A DNA stretch of 64,000 nucleotides from positions 248,001 through 312,000 of the forward strand of contig NZ_CP150634.1 in the NCBI RefSeq assembly GCF_038051925.1, in the 5' to 3' direction. This document shows positions 27,970 through 36,578 of the stretch, in pieces. The position numbers and the translations under genes were made by a program. Position 1 is the first letter of the stretch. Each line of letters opens with the position of its first letter. The notes beneath the pieces are model-generated. The model did not search any database. It was not told the origin of the DNA and saw nothing but the letters and a program-made list of their open reading frames with translations. This DNA is from Methylotuvimicrobium sp. KM2 (GTDB taxonomy: Bacteria; Pseudomonadota; Gammaproteobacteria; Methylococcales; Methylomonadaceae).

Positions 27970-28182
27970 TCAAGGAGAGCATTGTCGTATTGAATTTTCA
28001 GTTGCCGGTTCGGATGCGGCATCGATCTTCGCCACACACCTCGTACCTTCAGCAAGCTTGAACAATTCGCAGTCTTCAGGTAGACCATATAATGGTAGTA
28101 GACGCATTTTTTCCGCCACCTTGGTGATGATGTAACCGGTTTCCTGTGAAAACTGTAAAATCTAAAGCTGATTCAAGTTCAT
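27970..28182 (-). pseudogene. Possible remnant of a CysB/LysR-type gene
   Basis: The minus strand from ATG 28182 reads MNLNQL, stop, ILQFSQETGYIITKVAEKM. This parallels the intact CysB start at 23963 (MNLSQIELLRTLHENGFNLS then KAADSM). The following 45 codons (LLPLYGLPEDCELFKLAEGT...) no longer match and end at TGA. It lies 27 bases past the cysA stop. The match is short, so the call is tentative. Confidence 0.4.
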
Positions 28183-28208
28183 GTTGTTGATATTGGCAAT
28201 GAGTTCAA

Positions 28209-29255
28209 TCAGTTAAACCAATGCGCATGCTTGATGTGCAGCGATACCCGGTCGCCTTTTTGCAAAGCCAGTTCGCGAAATTGTTCGTTCGGCATTTCCG
28301 CAAAGATCGTCGATGCCTTGCCGTTTACTCCGTCCTTGCTCAATTCCAGCCGAATGATAGCTCCTAGGTGTTGCCAATCTTTTAGATAAACGGGGGCATT
28401 GGCGGGATCTTGCGGTTTTTCGACTTGGATGTTGTGCGGACGCACATGAGCGATGATACCTTTATTAGGATCATCGATACTGATTCCGGCGCCGGCGAGC
28501 CAAGCGCTGTCGTCCTTTTCCAGCTGAAAAACATTGGTATGGCCGATGAAACGCGACACGAAATCGTTGTTCGGACTGTCGTAAATTTCGTTGGGTGAGC
28601 CTTTTTGTTCGATCTTGCCGTGATTGAGCACGACGATCTGGCTGGCGACTTCCATGGCTTCTTCTTGGTCGTGTGTTACGAAAATGCTGGTGACATTCAG
28701 CTCATGATGCAAATGCCGCAGCCACAACCGTAAATCCTTCCGAACGCAGGCGTCGAGCGCGCCGAACGGTTCATCCAGCAACAACACAGATGGTTCGACC
28801 GCCAACGCGCGGGCCAATGCGATGCGTTGGCGTTGGCCGCCGGACAGTTGATCGGGGAAACGATCGGCCAGCCAGTCCAATTGCACCAAATTGAGCAGTG
28901 CATGCACTTTTTCCTGAATCTTGGCTTCGCTGGGACGTTCCTTTCTGGATTTGACTCTGAGGCCGAAGGCGATATTGTCGAATACCGTCATGTGTCGGAA
29001 TAGCGCGTAATGTTGAAAAACAAAGCCGATTTGCCGGTTTTTGACCGGCTGATCGGTAACATCGCTGCCGTTTAATAACACCTGACCTCGATCCGCCTGT
29101 TCCAGTCCGGCGATGATGCGCAGTAAGGTGGTCTTGCCGCAGCCGGACGGTCCCAGTAAGGCGACCAGTTCGCCTTCGGGGATTTCCAGATTGATGTTAT
29201 CCAGGGCGGCGAAATTGCCGAAGCGTTTGCTGATATTGTTTAAAGTAATGCTCAT
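28209..29255 (-). CDS. cysA: Sulfate/thiosulfate ABC transporter ATP-binding protein
   Basis: 348 residues from ATG 29255. Walker A is [11 protein letters not shown] (about 36), the Q-loop [12 protein letters not shown], signature [15 protein letters not shown] (about 137), Walker [14 protein letters not shown] and the switch His in VTHDQEEAM. The C-terminal third is a TOBE-like domain typical of CysA. It energises uptake of sulfate or thiosulfate with CysT and CysW. It is the last gene of the run porin-sbp-cysT-cysW-cysA, all on the minus strand. A REP-like repeat (29316-29402) separates it from cysW. Confidence 0.95.
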   Translation of the reverse strand: MSITLNNISKRFGNFAALDNINLEIPEGELVALLGPSGCGKTTLLRIIAGLEQADRGQVLLNGSDVTDQPVKNRQIGFVFQHYALFRHMTVFDNIAFGLRVKSRKERPSEAKIQEKVHALLNLVQLDWLADRFPDQLSGGQRQRIALARALAVEPSVLLLDEPFGALDACVRKDLRLWLRHLHHELNVTSIFVTHDQEEAMEVASQIVVLNHGKIEQKGSPNEIYDSPNNDFVSRFIGHTNVFQLEKDDSAWLAGAGISIDDPNKGIIAHVRPHNIQVEKPQDPANAPVYLKDWQHLGAIIRLELSKDGVNGKASTIFAEMPNEQFRELALQKGDRVSLHIKHAHWFN

Positions 29256-29315
29256 CGTGGTGCTCTCGTTCAAATTTGTTTTATTGATGCTTGGGTGGAC
29301 AGCATGAAATCCAAC

Positions 29316-29402
29316 ACGTAGCCCGTATGCAGCGTAGCGGAATACGGGAATAACGTGGCGTCGAACTTCCCGGGTTGCGCTGCGCTCCATCCGGGCTACG
29401 CT
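29316..29402. repeat. REP-like palindromic repeat (family G) between cysW and cysA
   Basis: gtagcccgtatgcagcgtag ... ggttgcgctgcgctccatcc forms a hairpin with matching cgtagccc/gggctacg ends. Related copies lie at 40201-40285 and 47408-47440. Inside an operon such an element may shape mRNA stability. Confidence 0.7.
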
Positions 29403-29423
29403 GTTCAACCCACCCGCTTTGTT

Positions 29424-30290
29424 TTACATCGTCTTCCTATCCTGTTTTTGCCGCCATTCCAAATAGGTTTTCACGACCAGCGTGACCACCGCCAAACCGG
29501 CCAATAGCGAGGCGCTGGCGAACGAGCCGACGAAGTCGTATTCGTTGTAGGTGATTTCGACATGCAACGGTAGGGTATTGGTCAGCCCTCGAATATGGCC
29601 GGAAACCACCGACACCGCGCCGAACTCGCCCATCGCCCGGGCATTACAGAGTAGTACGCCGTACAGCAGCCCCCATTTGATATTGGGAAGGGTAACTTTA
29701 AAAAAAGTTTGCCAACCGCTGGCGCCCAGCGATAAAGCGGCTTCTTCCTCTTCATGCCCCATTTCCTGCATCAATGGGATCAACTCGCGGGCGACGAACG
29801 GAAAGGTCACGAACAAAGTCGCCAGAATGATGCCGGGCACCGCGAAGATGACCTTGATATCGTATTCGGACAGCCATGGGCCCAGCCAGCCTTGAGCGCC
29901 GAACACCAGTACATAAATCAAACCGGCGATGACCGGCGACACCGAAAACGGCAGGTCGATCAGCGTGATCAATAAATTTTTACCGCGAAAGTCGAAACGT
30001 GCGATGGCCCAGGCCGCGGAAATTCCGAAAAAAGTCGTTAGCGGCACCGTCACTGCAGCGGTCAACAGCGTCAGCCGTATCGCCGCCAGAGTATCGGGGT
30101 GCGTCAGGCTGTCGCTATATGCCGTCCAGCCTTTGCCGAAGGCTTCGATCAATACGGTCGCCAGCGGCAGGATCAAAAACAGCCCGATAATCGCCAAGGT
30201 TGTCCCTATCAGCCCAAAGCGAACCCAGTTAGAATCGTTTAACGCGATCGGTTTAGGTTGGTATGCATGAGTTGCAGTCACTGTATTCAT
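29424..30290 (-). CDS. cysW: Sulfate ABC transporter permease CysW
   Basis: 288 residues from ATG 30290. Six helices are visible, with the EAA-type cytoplasmic loop EEEAALSLGASGWQTFFKVTLPNIKWG (about 185-210) and the family ending THVEITYNEYDFVGSFASAS-like block. Together with CysT it forms the membrane channel. It starts 11 bases after the cysT stop. An in-frame TTG at 30305 is a less likely start. Confidence 0.93.
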   Translation of the reverse strand: MNTVTATHAYQPKPIALNDSNWVRFGLIGTTLAIIGLFLILPLATVLIEAFGKGWTAYSDSLTHPDTLAAIRLTLLTAAVTVPLTTFFGISAAWAIARFDFRGKNLLITLIDLPFSVSPVIAGLIYVLVFGAQGWLGPWLSEYDIKVIFAVPGIILATLFVTFPFVARELIPLMQEMGHEEEEAALSLGASGWQTFFKVTLPNIKWGLLYGVLLCNARAMGEFGAVSVVSGHIRGLTNTLPLHVEITYNEYDFVGSFASASLLAGLAVVTLVVKTYLEWRQKQDRKTM

Positions 30291-30301
30291 TTGAGCATCT
30301 C

Positions 30302-31129
30302 TCAAAGTTGGCCGCTACGGCGGCGAACCCACCATTGCAGCACGTTGACCAGTAATAACAATAAAAACGAAATGATCAGCATCGTCAGTCCGATCGCGGT
30401 CGCGCCGGCATAATCGTATTGCTCCAGCTTCGTGATGATCAGCAGCGGTACGATTTCTGACACATAGGGCATGTTGCCGGCGATGAAAATGACCGAACCG
30501 TACTCGCCGACGCCGCGCGCGAAGGCCAACGCGAAACCGGTCAGTGTTGCCGGCAGGATGTTGGGCAGTATGATTCGGATAAACGTTTGTAGACGATTGG
30601 CGCCGAGGCTCGCGGCCGCCTCCTCCATCGCCGTGTCGAATTCCTGCAATACCGGCTCGACGGTGCGCACGACAAACGGCAGGCCGATAAAAATCAGCGC
30701 AAACACTATACCAAGGGGCTTATAGGCGATTTGCACGCCCAGCGTGTCCATGACGATACGACCGATCCAGCCATTGGGCTCGTAGATTGCCGCCAACACG
30801 ATGCCGGCAACGGCGGTTGGTAGCGCGAACGGTAGATCGATCAGCGCGTCGAATAGTTTTTTGCCGGGAAACGGATAGCGTACCAGCGTCCAAGCTATGA
30901 CGAAGCCGAACAGTGCGGCGATACCGGCCGCGATCAACGCTGAAACAAAACTGACCCGGAACGAAGCCTGAACCCGGGGGTTGGTCAGTATGTCCCAGTA
31001 TTGATCCAGGCTGAGTTGCATGCTTTTGAACACCAGCGCGCTTAACGGAATCAGCACGATCAACGCTAGATAAAATAGCGTAAACCCGAGTGTGGGACGA
31101 AAACCCGGCATAATATGACTTTGTGGCAT
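30302..31129 (-). CDS. cysT: Sulfate ABC transporter permease CysT (CysU)
   Basis: 275 residues with six helices. The EAA-type loop is MEEAAASLGANRLQTFIRII (about 175-195), and family blocks include PTAVAGIVLAAIYEPNGWIG and ARGVGEYGSVIFIAGN. It pairs with CysW. Upstream in the operon, a family F repeat block of about 240 bases separates it from sbp. Confidence 0.94.
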   Translation of the reverse strand: MPQSHIMPGFRPTLGFTLFYLALIVLIPLSALVFKSMQLSLDQYWDILTNPRVQASFRVSFVSALIAAGIAALFGFVIAWTLVRYPFPGKKLFDALIDLPFALPTAVAGIVLAAIYEPNGWIGRIVMDTLGVQIAYKPLGIVFALIFIGLPFVVRTVEPVLQEFDTAMEEAAASLGANRLQTFIRIILPNILPATLTGFALAFARGVGEYGSVIFIAGNMPYVSEIVPLLIITKLEQYDYAGATAIGLTMLIISFLLLLLVNVLQWWVRRRSGQL

Positions 31130-31204
31130 TTCGGTAGCCTTTGTTAGATTGCAAAAAACAGCGGTTTGATATCTCTCATCCGTTTTTTATGACGATAAAG
31201 CGGT

Positions 31205-31450
31205 CGTTTGCTGATTCCCACGGTCCTCCGTGGGAATCCATACCTTGGCGGCCGAGGCAAGATCGGTACGCATTCCCACGCTGGAGCGTGGGAACGAGGA
31301 GAAACCATTTCCGCAAGCCCTATCATCGTTCACATGCTCCGAGTCCCAGCGGTCGCTTTCTGGTTCCCACGGTCCTCCGTGGGAACCCATAACTTGCCTG
31401 CCGAGGCAAGATTGGTATGCATTTCCACGCTGGCGCGTGGGAACGATATG
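31205..31450. repeat. Two tandem family F palindromic repeats between sbp and cysT
   Basis: ttcccacggtcctccgtggg palindromes at about 31216-31237 and 31366-31386 alternate with cattcccacgctggagcgtg-type palindromes. They form two related units of about 120-150 bp. Family F also occurs at 7.1, 18.7 and 35.1 kb. The insertion lies inside the sulfate operon. Confidence 0.75.
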
Positions 31451-31455
31451 GGATA

Positions 31456-32460
31456 TTACGGCGCATAAATCTGATCGAAGGTGCCGCCGTCATCGAAGTG
31501 CTCGGCCTGCGCCTTGTGCCAACCGCCGAAGACCTCATCCACGGAAAGCCGTTTCACTTGCGGAAAGCGCTCCAAATCTTTCGAATCGGCATGTTCCGGT
31601 TGAAACGGACGGTAATAATATTGGGCCGCCAATTTCTGCCCGACCGGCGAATAAAGGTATTCCAGATAAGCCTTAGCCAGATCGACGGTGCCGTGTTTTT
31701 CAGCAACTTTATCGAGCACCGTAACCGGCGTTTCAGCCAAAATACTGATCGGCGGCACGACGATTTCGAATTGATCCGGACCGAGTTGATCGATCGACAA
31801 AAACGCTTCGTTTTCCCAGGCTAGCAGCACATCGCCGATGCCGCGTTGCACGAAGGTGGTGGTCGAGCCGCGTGCTCCGGAATCCAGCACCGGCACGTTT
31901 TTATACAGCTTTTTGACGAAATCTTTGGCAGCCTCCGGGCTGCCGTATTTTTTCTCGGCGAAGGCCCAAGCGGCCAGATAGTTGTAACGGGCGCCGCCGG
32001 AGGTTTTCGGGTTCGGCGTAATCACGGCAACGCCATCCTTGATCAAATCATCCCAGTTTTTGATGCCTTTTGGATTGCCTTTGCGCACCAGAAATACGAT
32101 CGTTGAGGTATAGGGCGCACTGTTGTTCGGCAAACGCTTTTGCCAGTCTTTATCGAGTTTCCCGGAAATTTTGGCAATTTGGTCGATGTCGTAAGACAAA
32201 GCCAGCGTCAACACATCGCCTTCCAGTCCGTCGATGACCGCACGCGCCTGTTTGCCGGCGCCGCCGTGCGACTGCTGTATCGTGACGGTTTCGCCGGTTT
32301 TGGCTTTCCAATCGGCGATGAATTCTTTATTGAACGCCTGATACAGCTCCCTGGTCGGGTCGTAGGAAATATTCAAAAGTGATCGGTCAGCCTGGGCCGC
32401 GCTACCGACCAAAAGACTGAATGCCAATAATCCTGTTTTTAAAGCTGTTTTTTTATTCAT
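31456..32460 (-). CDS. sbp: Periplasmic sulfate-binding protein
   Basis: 334 residues. A signal peptide [20 protein letters not shown] is cut near AQA-DR. The mature protein is a class of periplasmic binding protein with hallmark blocks [46 protein letters not shown] and [18 protein letters not shown] (anion-contacting Ser/Gly residues). It delivers sulfate to CysTWA. CysP (thiosulfate-binding) is close; the [12 protein letters not shown] stretch is common to both, so Sbp is preferred but not certain. Confidence 0.92.
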   Translation of the reverse strand: MNKKTALKTGLLAFSLLVGSAAQADRSLLNISYDPTRELYQAFNKEFIADWKAKTGETVTIQQSHGGAGKQARAVIDGLEGDVLTLALSYDIDQIAKISGKLDKDWQKRLPNNSAPYTSTIVFLVRKGNPKGIKNWDDLIKDGVAVITPNPKTSGGARYNYLAAWAFAEKKYGSPEAAKDFVKKLYKNVPVLDSGARGSTTTFVQRGIGDVLLAWENEAFLSIDQLGPDQFEIVVPPISILAETPVTVLDKVAEKHGTVDLAKAYLEYLYSPVGQKLAAQYYYRPFQPEHADSKDLERFPQVKRLSVDEVFGGWHKAQAEHFDDGGTFDQIYAP

Positions 32461-32478
32461 TGTTATTTACCTTGCCTG

Positions 32479-33948
32479 TTATTGAAAAATATCCAATGCA
32501 TTGAAACTCAGTTCGACATAGACGAAATCCGAGTCATCCGAACTATTGCCATTGGCCGCTTCTTGTCGGTTACGTGTGAAGTCTCCGAAGGTGAAATGGG
32601 TGTAACCGACATTGGCTGCCAAATAAGGCGTCAAGTTATAGCGTGCTCGGATGTCAAGCCCGTGTCCTAAAAAATCACCGCTGTTGCCGGTTTGGTCTCG
32701 GTTATTGGCGCCGCCTAGTAGGTTTCTGAATCGGTCGGTGTCGCTGTCCAGCCAAAAGGCGCTATAGCCCCCATCGATTTTCAAACCCTTGATCGGTTCG
32801 AATTCGATTTTAACTTTCGGAGCAATCAGGTTTTCCGGCACCATGTAATCATCGGACGACCAAGGACGGGCAAATCCGAAGAAGCGTTCGAAACGGTTAT
32901 TCTTGTTGTCGTTAGGGTCTTTGTCGCCACTGACATGACCGTAAAATGCGCTAATCCGAGGTTTCCATGGATGCTGCTTGAAGGTATAACCGAGTTCGGC
33001 GGTGACCATATAGGCGTCGTGTTGTTGTCCGTCGTCACGACCGAATTGATACATGCCGCTCAAGTCGTAATTGACCCCCGTATCGCCCACCCAACCGTAC
33101 AGGCGAAGTCCCGTTCCGTGAATGTCTCGTTTACGGTTGCCATTACTTGGGTCAGCGTCTTGTCTGAGCGCCATGTAATAGGGCTCGATCGTGACAATGT
33201 CGGACCACTGGCGCCAGTGGCCGATCGCCGCCGAAAACCACTGATCCTGGTTCGGCTTGTCGAAATCTGTCATCAGTCGGGTCAACGGCTGCAAAGCCAG
33301 TAAATCGAGCGCCCAATCATTGGCGTCTTGTCCTAGGCTGGCGCGAAAGCCTTGAAAGTTGTTGGTGGTGTTGCGCCAGCGATTCAGACCGATCAAACGG
33401 CGGTCTAGAAATTCGAAGGCCATGCGCCCCGCACGAATGAAGGCAGGCCGGGCATTGCCGCGATCGTCGTAACCTAGCGCGTCCTTGAAATGCAATTCCG
33501 CATAACCTTGAATCAGTTCGAATTCGTTGATGTCGCGGTTATCGCGGTCAAACTGGCTGTTATAGCGGCGCGCATCCTCGAATTCGACAACGGCGCGCAA
33601 CGGGTCGAGAATATTCTTGATGCCGAGATAGGCGCGGGTTCGCAACAGAAGAGGCTCGTCTAAGCCGCCGCTGGTCGGACGCCGCAAATCGTCGTCGCGG
33701 CGCTCGTAACGCATCCGGTAGTCCAGGCCGGCATCTAGCCAAGTGATATCCTCCGTGCTTTTTATACCGGTCTTGCTTAAATTCCGAACATAGGACGGCG
33801 GATCGGTTTCTCGCTTGGTGCCGTAACTGCCAGGTTCTATGTAATAACTGGAAGGCTCATCCTCCGATTTAGCGACTGCCTGCTGAGCCGGGTGGATCAA
33901 GAAACCGCCGGCAACTATTGCCAGGGCAGTTTTTCTAAGCATGGTCAT
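32479..33948 (-). CDS. Outer-membrane porin of the alginate-export family
   Basis: 489 residues with a signal peptide (MLRKTALAIVAGGFLIHPAQQAVA-type, cut near residue 26). The mature part is a run of amphipathic beta strands and ends with the outer-membrane C-terminal pattern FVYVELSFNALDIFQ. Blocks such as LDYRMRYERRDDDLRRP, RTRAYLGIKNILDPLRAVVE and GRMAFEFLDRRLIGLNRWRN match the alginate_exp barrel family. It is 18 bases upstream of sbp on the same strand, so it probably admits sulfate or organosulfur compounds rather than alginate (inference). Confidence 0.85.
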   Translation of the reverse strand: MTMLRKTALAIVAGGFLIHPAQQAVAKSEDEPSSYYIEPGSYGTKRETDPPSYVRNLSKTGIKSTEDITWLDAGLDYRMRYERRDDDLRRPTSGGLDEPLLLRTRAYLGIKNILDPLRAVVEFEDARRYNSQFDRDNRDINEFELIQGYAELHFKDALGYDDRGNARPAFIRAGRMAFEFLDRRLIGLNRWRNTTNNFQGFRASLGQDANDWALDLLALQPLTRLMTDFDKPNQDQWFSAAIGHWRQWSDIVTIEPYYMALRQDADPSNGNRKRDIHGTGLRLYGWVGDTGVNYDLSGMYQFGRDDGQQHDAYMVTAELGYTFKQHPWKPRISAFYGHVSGDKDPNDNKNNRFERFFGFARPWSSDDYMVPENLIAPKVKIEFEPIKGLKIDGGYSAFWLDSDTDRFRNLLGGANNRDQTGNSGDFLGHGLDIRARYNLTPYLAANVGYTHFTFGDFTRNRQEAANGNSSDDSDFVYVELSFNALDIFQ

Positions 33949-34035
33949 TTTCGTTTTCCCTAAAGACAGTTACTTCCGGTGATCCGGTCTGGCAACCGCT
34001 AAATTTATATATCTATCGCCGATGGTTCGGTGGAT

Positions 34036-34221
34036 TTAATGTTTGTTCTGTACGGCCTTGACTCGAAATTTCTCATGCCGGTCGATTTGCACGATGCGTC
34101 CGTCGTGTATCACAATCTCAATCGAGCCGAAACGAATCGCCTGCAAAATCGATACTATGTGTGAGGCGATTTCCTGGTGGTTATCTAGGTTAGATAAATC
34201 AACATCTAATGGGTTGTTCAT
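34036..34221 (-). CDS. YezD/DUF2292 small protein
   Basis: 61 residues from ATG 34221. The family core I(L)QAIRFGSIEIVIHDGRIVQ then IDRHEKFRVK is clear. DUF2292 (YezD) proteins are repeatedly found beside sulfate-uptake genes and are induced by sulfur limitation. Here it is the first gene of the sulfur operon, with an AT-rich dyad about 100 bases upstream. Its molecular role is unknown. Confidence 0.85.
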   Translation of the reverse strand: MNNPLDVDLSNLDNHQEIASHIVSILQAIRFGSIEIVIHDGRIVQIDRHEKFRVKAVQNKH

Positions 34222-34325
34222 ACAATTTCCGTTCTTCACTTAAACTTTGTGTTTATGTTGTGAATTGGTGTTGTGCGAATGTTAGCGAAATAGCAGAAAC
34301 TAATGAAACGATATAATTAGATTTA

Positions 34326-34344
34326 AATATCTAATTATTAGATA
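34326..34344. promoter_or_regulatory. AT-rich perfect dyad upstream of the sulfur operon
   Basis: atatctaat, t, attagatat is a 9-bp-arm perfect palindrome. An overlapping imperfect one (attagatttaaatatctaat) lies at 34315-34334. CysB sites are AT-rich and poorly conserved, so CysB binding here is plausible but inferred. Confidence 0.5.
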
Positions 34345-35501
34345 TTCGAATATAGGAGAGCCGCTATTATTCGGCAAGTTGATACAAGGCTAACGAAGGA
34401 GGAGAGGGTATTGGATAAGAGTCATCGAGGAATAGATTTCAAAATTCTAGCGTCTGAGCGATTGCTTCTTCCGCGAAGGCTAATAGTCAAACAAGGGGGA
34501 AAACAATGATGACAATTTGAGCAGGCAAACTTTCGTGTTATATGACAACGCTATTCCTGATTATACGCATCGTAGATGGAAATTCGGCCTCGGGGTGCCC
34601 GTTAAAGGACGCCGTAAACCCAGCACCTAAATCCAGCACCTAAATTCCATAGCCTATTGGTCATGATTGATTACATGGATAATTTAGGTGCTGGGTAAAT
34701 ACGTCCATGTAGGCTCTATGCCAGCTCCATGCTGGCAAAGCCTTTATCGAGCACCCCGAGGCCTCCTCCTGCACTGCCGAAATTTGAAGTGCGAAAGGCA
34801 TAGCAAGTTTCTTCAGTTAAAGCCCAAAGATCAGCATATCCCTAGCAGGACGTGGTTCGTAAGCCATGCGCGTCAAGCTAAAAACGGCCAACCCAAATCA
34901 CGCTCTTTCCCAAGCTCCAGCTTGGGAAAAACAGCTCGGAAGCCCCCTTCGACAAGGCTCTCCTGAGCGCAGCCGAAGGGCTCAGGGCAAGAGCTTCCTG
35001 TACAGGTTACCCAAGCTGGAGCTCTCATAGTTATACATAAGTCAAAAATTACCGTTTTCCTCGTTCCCATCGCTCCAGCGTGGGAATGCATACCGATCTT
35101 GCCTCGGCTGACAAGGTATGGGTTCCCACGGAGGACCGAGGGAACCAGAAAAAAATTACCCTTTTGCAAGCTTAGCCAATGAGACCTCAATACCATTTAT
35201 TGTCACTTGACACACTCGGCTATCCCTCACCTAGCGCTAGGCGATCCGCGTAGGGTACGCTGTGCGTACCATGGTAACCCCGCAATGTTCATGTACCAAC
35301 CGAACCGCCAGGGCACGGTTTTGGTACGCGTAGCGTACCAATTTATGTATAACGGCGAAAGCTGGAGCTTAGGTAACAGCATATTTTAGTTTTAGCGACA
35401 CACTGCTACCGGACAAAAGAATGCGATTTAAAGCCGAAAATGTGGACGTGTGAAGAAAATTGCACCTCTATGCTCCTCGGAGAATATGCGGAATGACTGT
35501 T
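34345..35501. repeat. Repeat-rich intergenic region (families A, D, H, F)
   Basis: Family A copy (about 34572-34803) with a miniature element; family D copy (about 34806-34932); palindrome ccttcgacaaggctctcctg...ccgaaggg (34942-34984, also inverted at 8978-9020); family F (about 35060-35145); and blocks of ggtacgcgtagcgtaccaa type (35215-35345). 34380-34560 shows nothing recognisable. No gene supported in about 1.15 kb. Confidence 0.7.
34619..34695. mobile_element. Miniature inverted-repeat element, copy 5 (77 bp)
   Basis: Begins cccagcacctaaat with a tandem partial repeat of its own end and closes with aatttaggtgctggg. Flanks are taaa (34615-34618 and 34696-34699). The host repeat has taaa instead of tgaa here, and both flanks carry it, supporting true target duplication. 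Confidence 0.7.
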
Positions 35502-36578
35502 TTATCGATAGCCGTCGCCCGTACCCAATAAAGCCGCGATGATGTTTTTCTGGATTTCGGACGAGCCGGAGAATAGCCGGCTGGCGAGGGCGTCCTGGAT
35601 TAGTTCGAGTTGTTGACTGCCATCGACCAAGCCGCTAGCGCCAAAAATATGTGCCGCATCCAGGCTCGATTGCAGAAAAGCTTCGGCGGCGAATAATTTG
35701 GTCTGTGCGCTGGCCAGCGTGATGCGTTGCTTTCGATCTTTCAGGCGCGCGCACTCATTGACCCAAAGCCGAATCGTATCCAGACGGGTTTTCATATCGG
35801 CGATTTTATGACTAATCGCCTGATTTTTGCCAAGATGCGCGTCGTTGACTCTGCGTTCACGGCTGAACCGAATCACGCTTTCCAATTGCCGCTCCATCAC
35901 GCCGTAGATGCCGGCGAAAATAAAGGCCCGCTCCAATTCCAACGCTTGCTGAATCATCATGTTGCCGGCGCCGGTCTTGCCTAGTTGCCGATCGAGAGGA
36001 ATCCGGCAATCGTTAAGAAGCACATCGCCCATCGTAGCGTTTTTGCAGCCGGAGACTCGCGGCGTATCGAGAAAACCGGCGCCGGGGTCGTCGGCGTGCA
36101 CGATGAAGGCGGACAATTGGGTGCCGATACGGGCATAGACGACCAGCAAATCGGCGATCGGCGTATTGGTAATATAGCGTTTATGCCCGTTTAGTATAAA
36201 TTCGGCGCCGGTTTGTTCTGCGGTCATTGTCAACGCATTAAGATCGGAGCCGGCTTGCGGTTCGGTGATCGCATGGCCGCCGATGCGTTGGCCTTCAATC
36301 AGGGGGCTTAAATAAGTAGCCTGCTGTTCGGCATTGCCGTAGTTCAGCAGCGGGAAAACGGCCCCCCACAAGTGGGCGTTGATCGATAATAGCAAGCCGG
36401 GATCTTGACTGGCTTTGCCGAGTTGTTCATGGGCCTGCGCTAGGTCGGAAAAATAGTCACCGTGACCGCCGTTGCTTTGCGGCACCGCATGTTTCAATAG
36501 GCCTAAGTCGGCACAATAACGAAAACGTAATCGTGCAGCTTGGCTTCCGCCGGCGGCGGGCAGGTTATCGAAATCCAT
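35502..36578 (-). CDS. Acyl-CoA dehydrogenase-like flavoenzyme (probable prolyl-carrier-protein dehydrogenase)
   Basis: 358 residues with the acyl-CoA dehydrogenase fold: HAITEPQAGSDLNALTMTAEQ (FAD/substrate binding, about 95-115), YITNTPIADLLVVYA, and a C-terminal helical block with FGASGLVDGSQ and RLFSGSSEIQKNIIAALLG near the usual catalytic and FAD region. Next to a proline-type adenylation enzyme and a carrier protein, the PigA/PltE role is likely: oxidising prolyl-S-carrier to pyrrolyl-2-carboxyl-S-carrier. It starts directly after the adenylation gene stop, so it is in the same operon. Confidence 0.8.
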   Translation of the reverse strand: MDFDNLPAAGGSQAARLRFRYCADLGLLKHAVPQSNGGHGDYFSDLAQAHEQLGKASQDPGLLLSINAHLWGAVFPLLNYGNAEQQATYLSPLIEGQRIGGHAITEPQAGSDLNALTMTAEQTGAEFILNGHKRYITNTPIADLLVVYARIGTQLSAFIVHADDPGAGFLDTPRVSGCKNATMGDVLLNDCRIPLDRQLGKTGAGNMMIQQALELERAFIFAGIYGVMERQLESVIRFSRERRVNDAHLGKNQAISHKIADMKTRLDTIRLWVNECARLKDRKQRITLASAQTKLFAAEAFLQSSLDAAHIFGASGLVDGSQQLELIQDALASRLFSGSSEIQKNIIAALLGTGDGYR

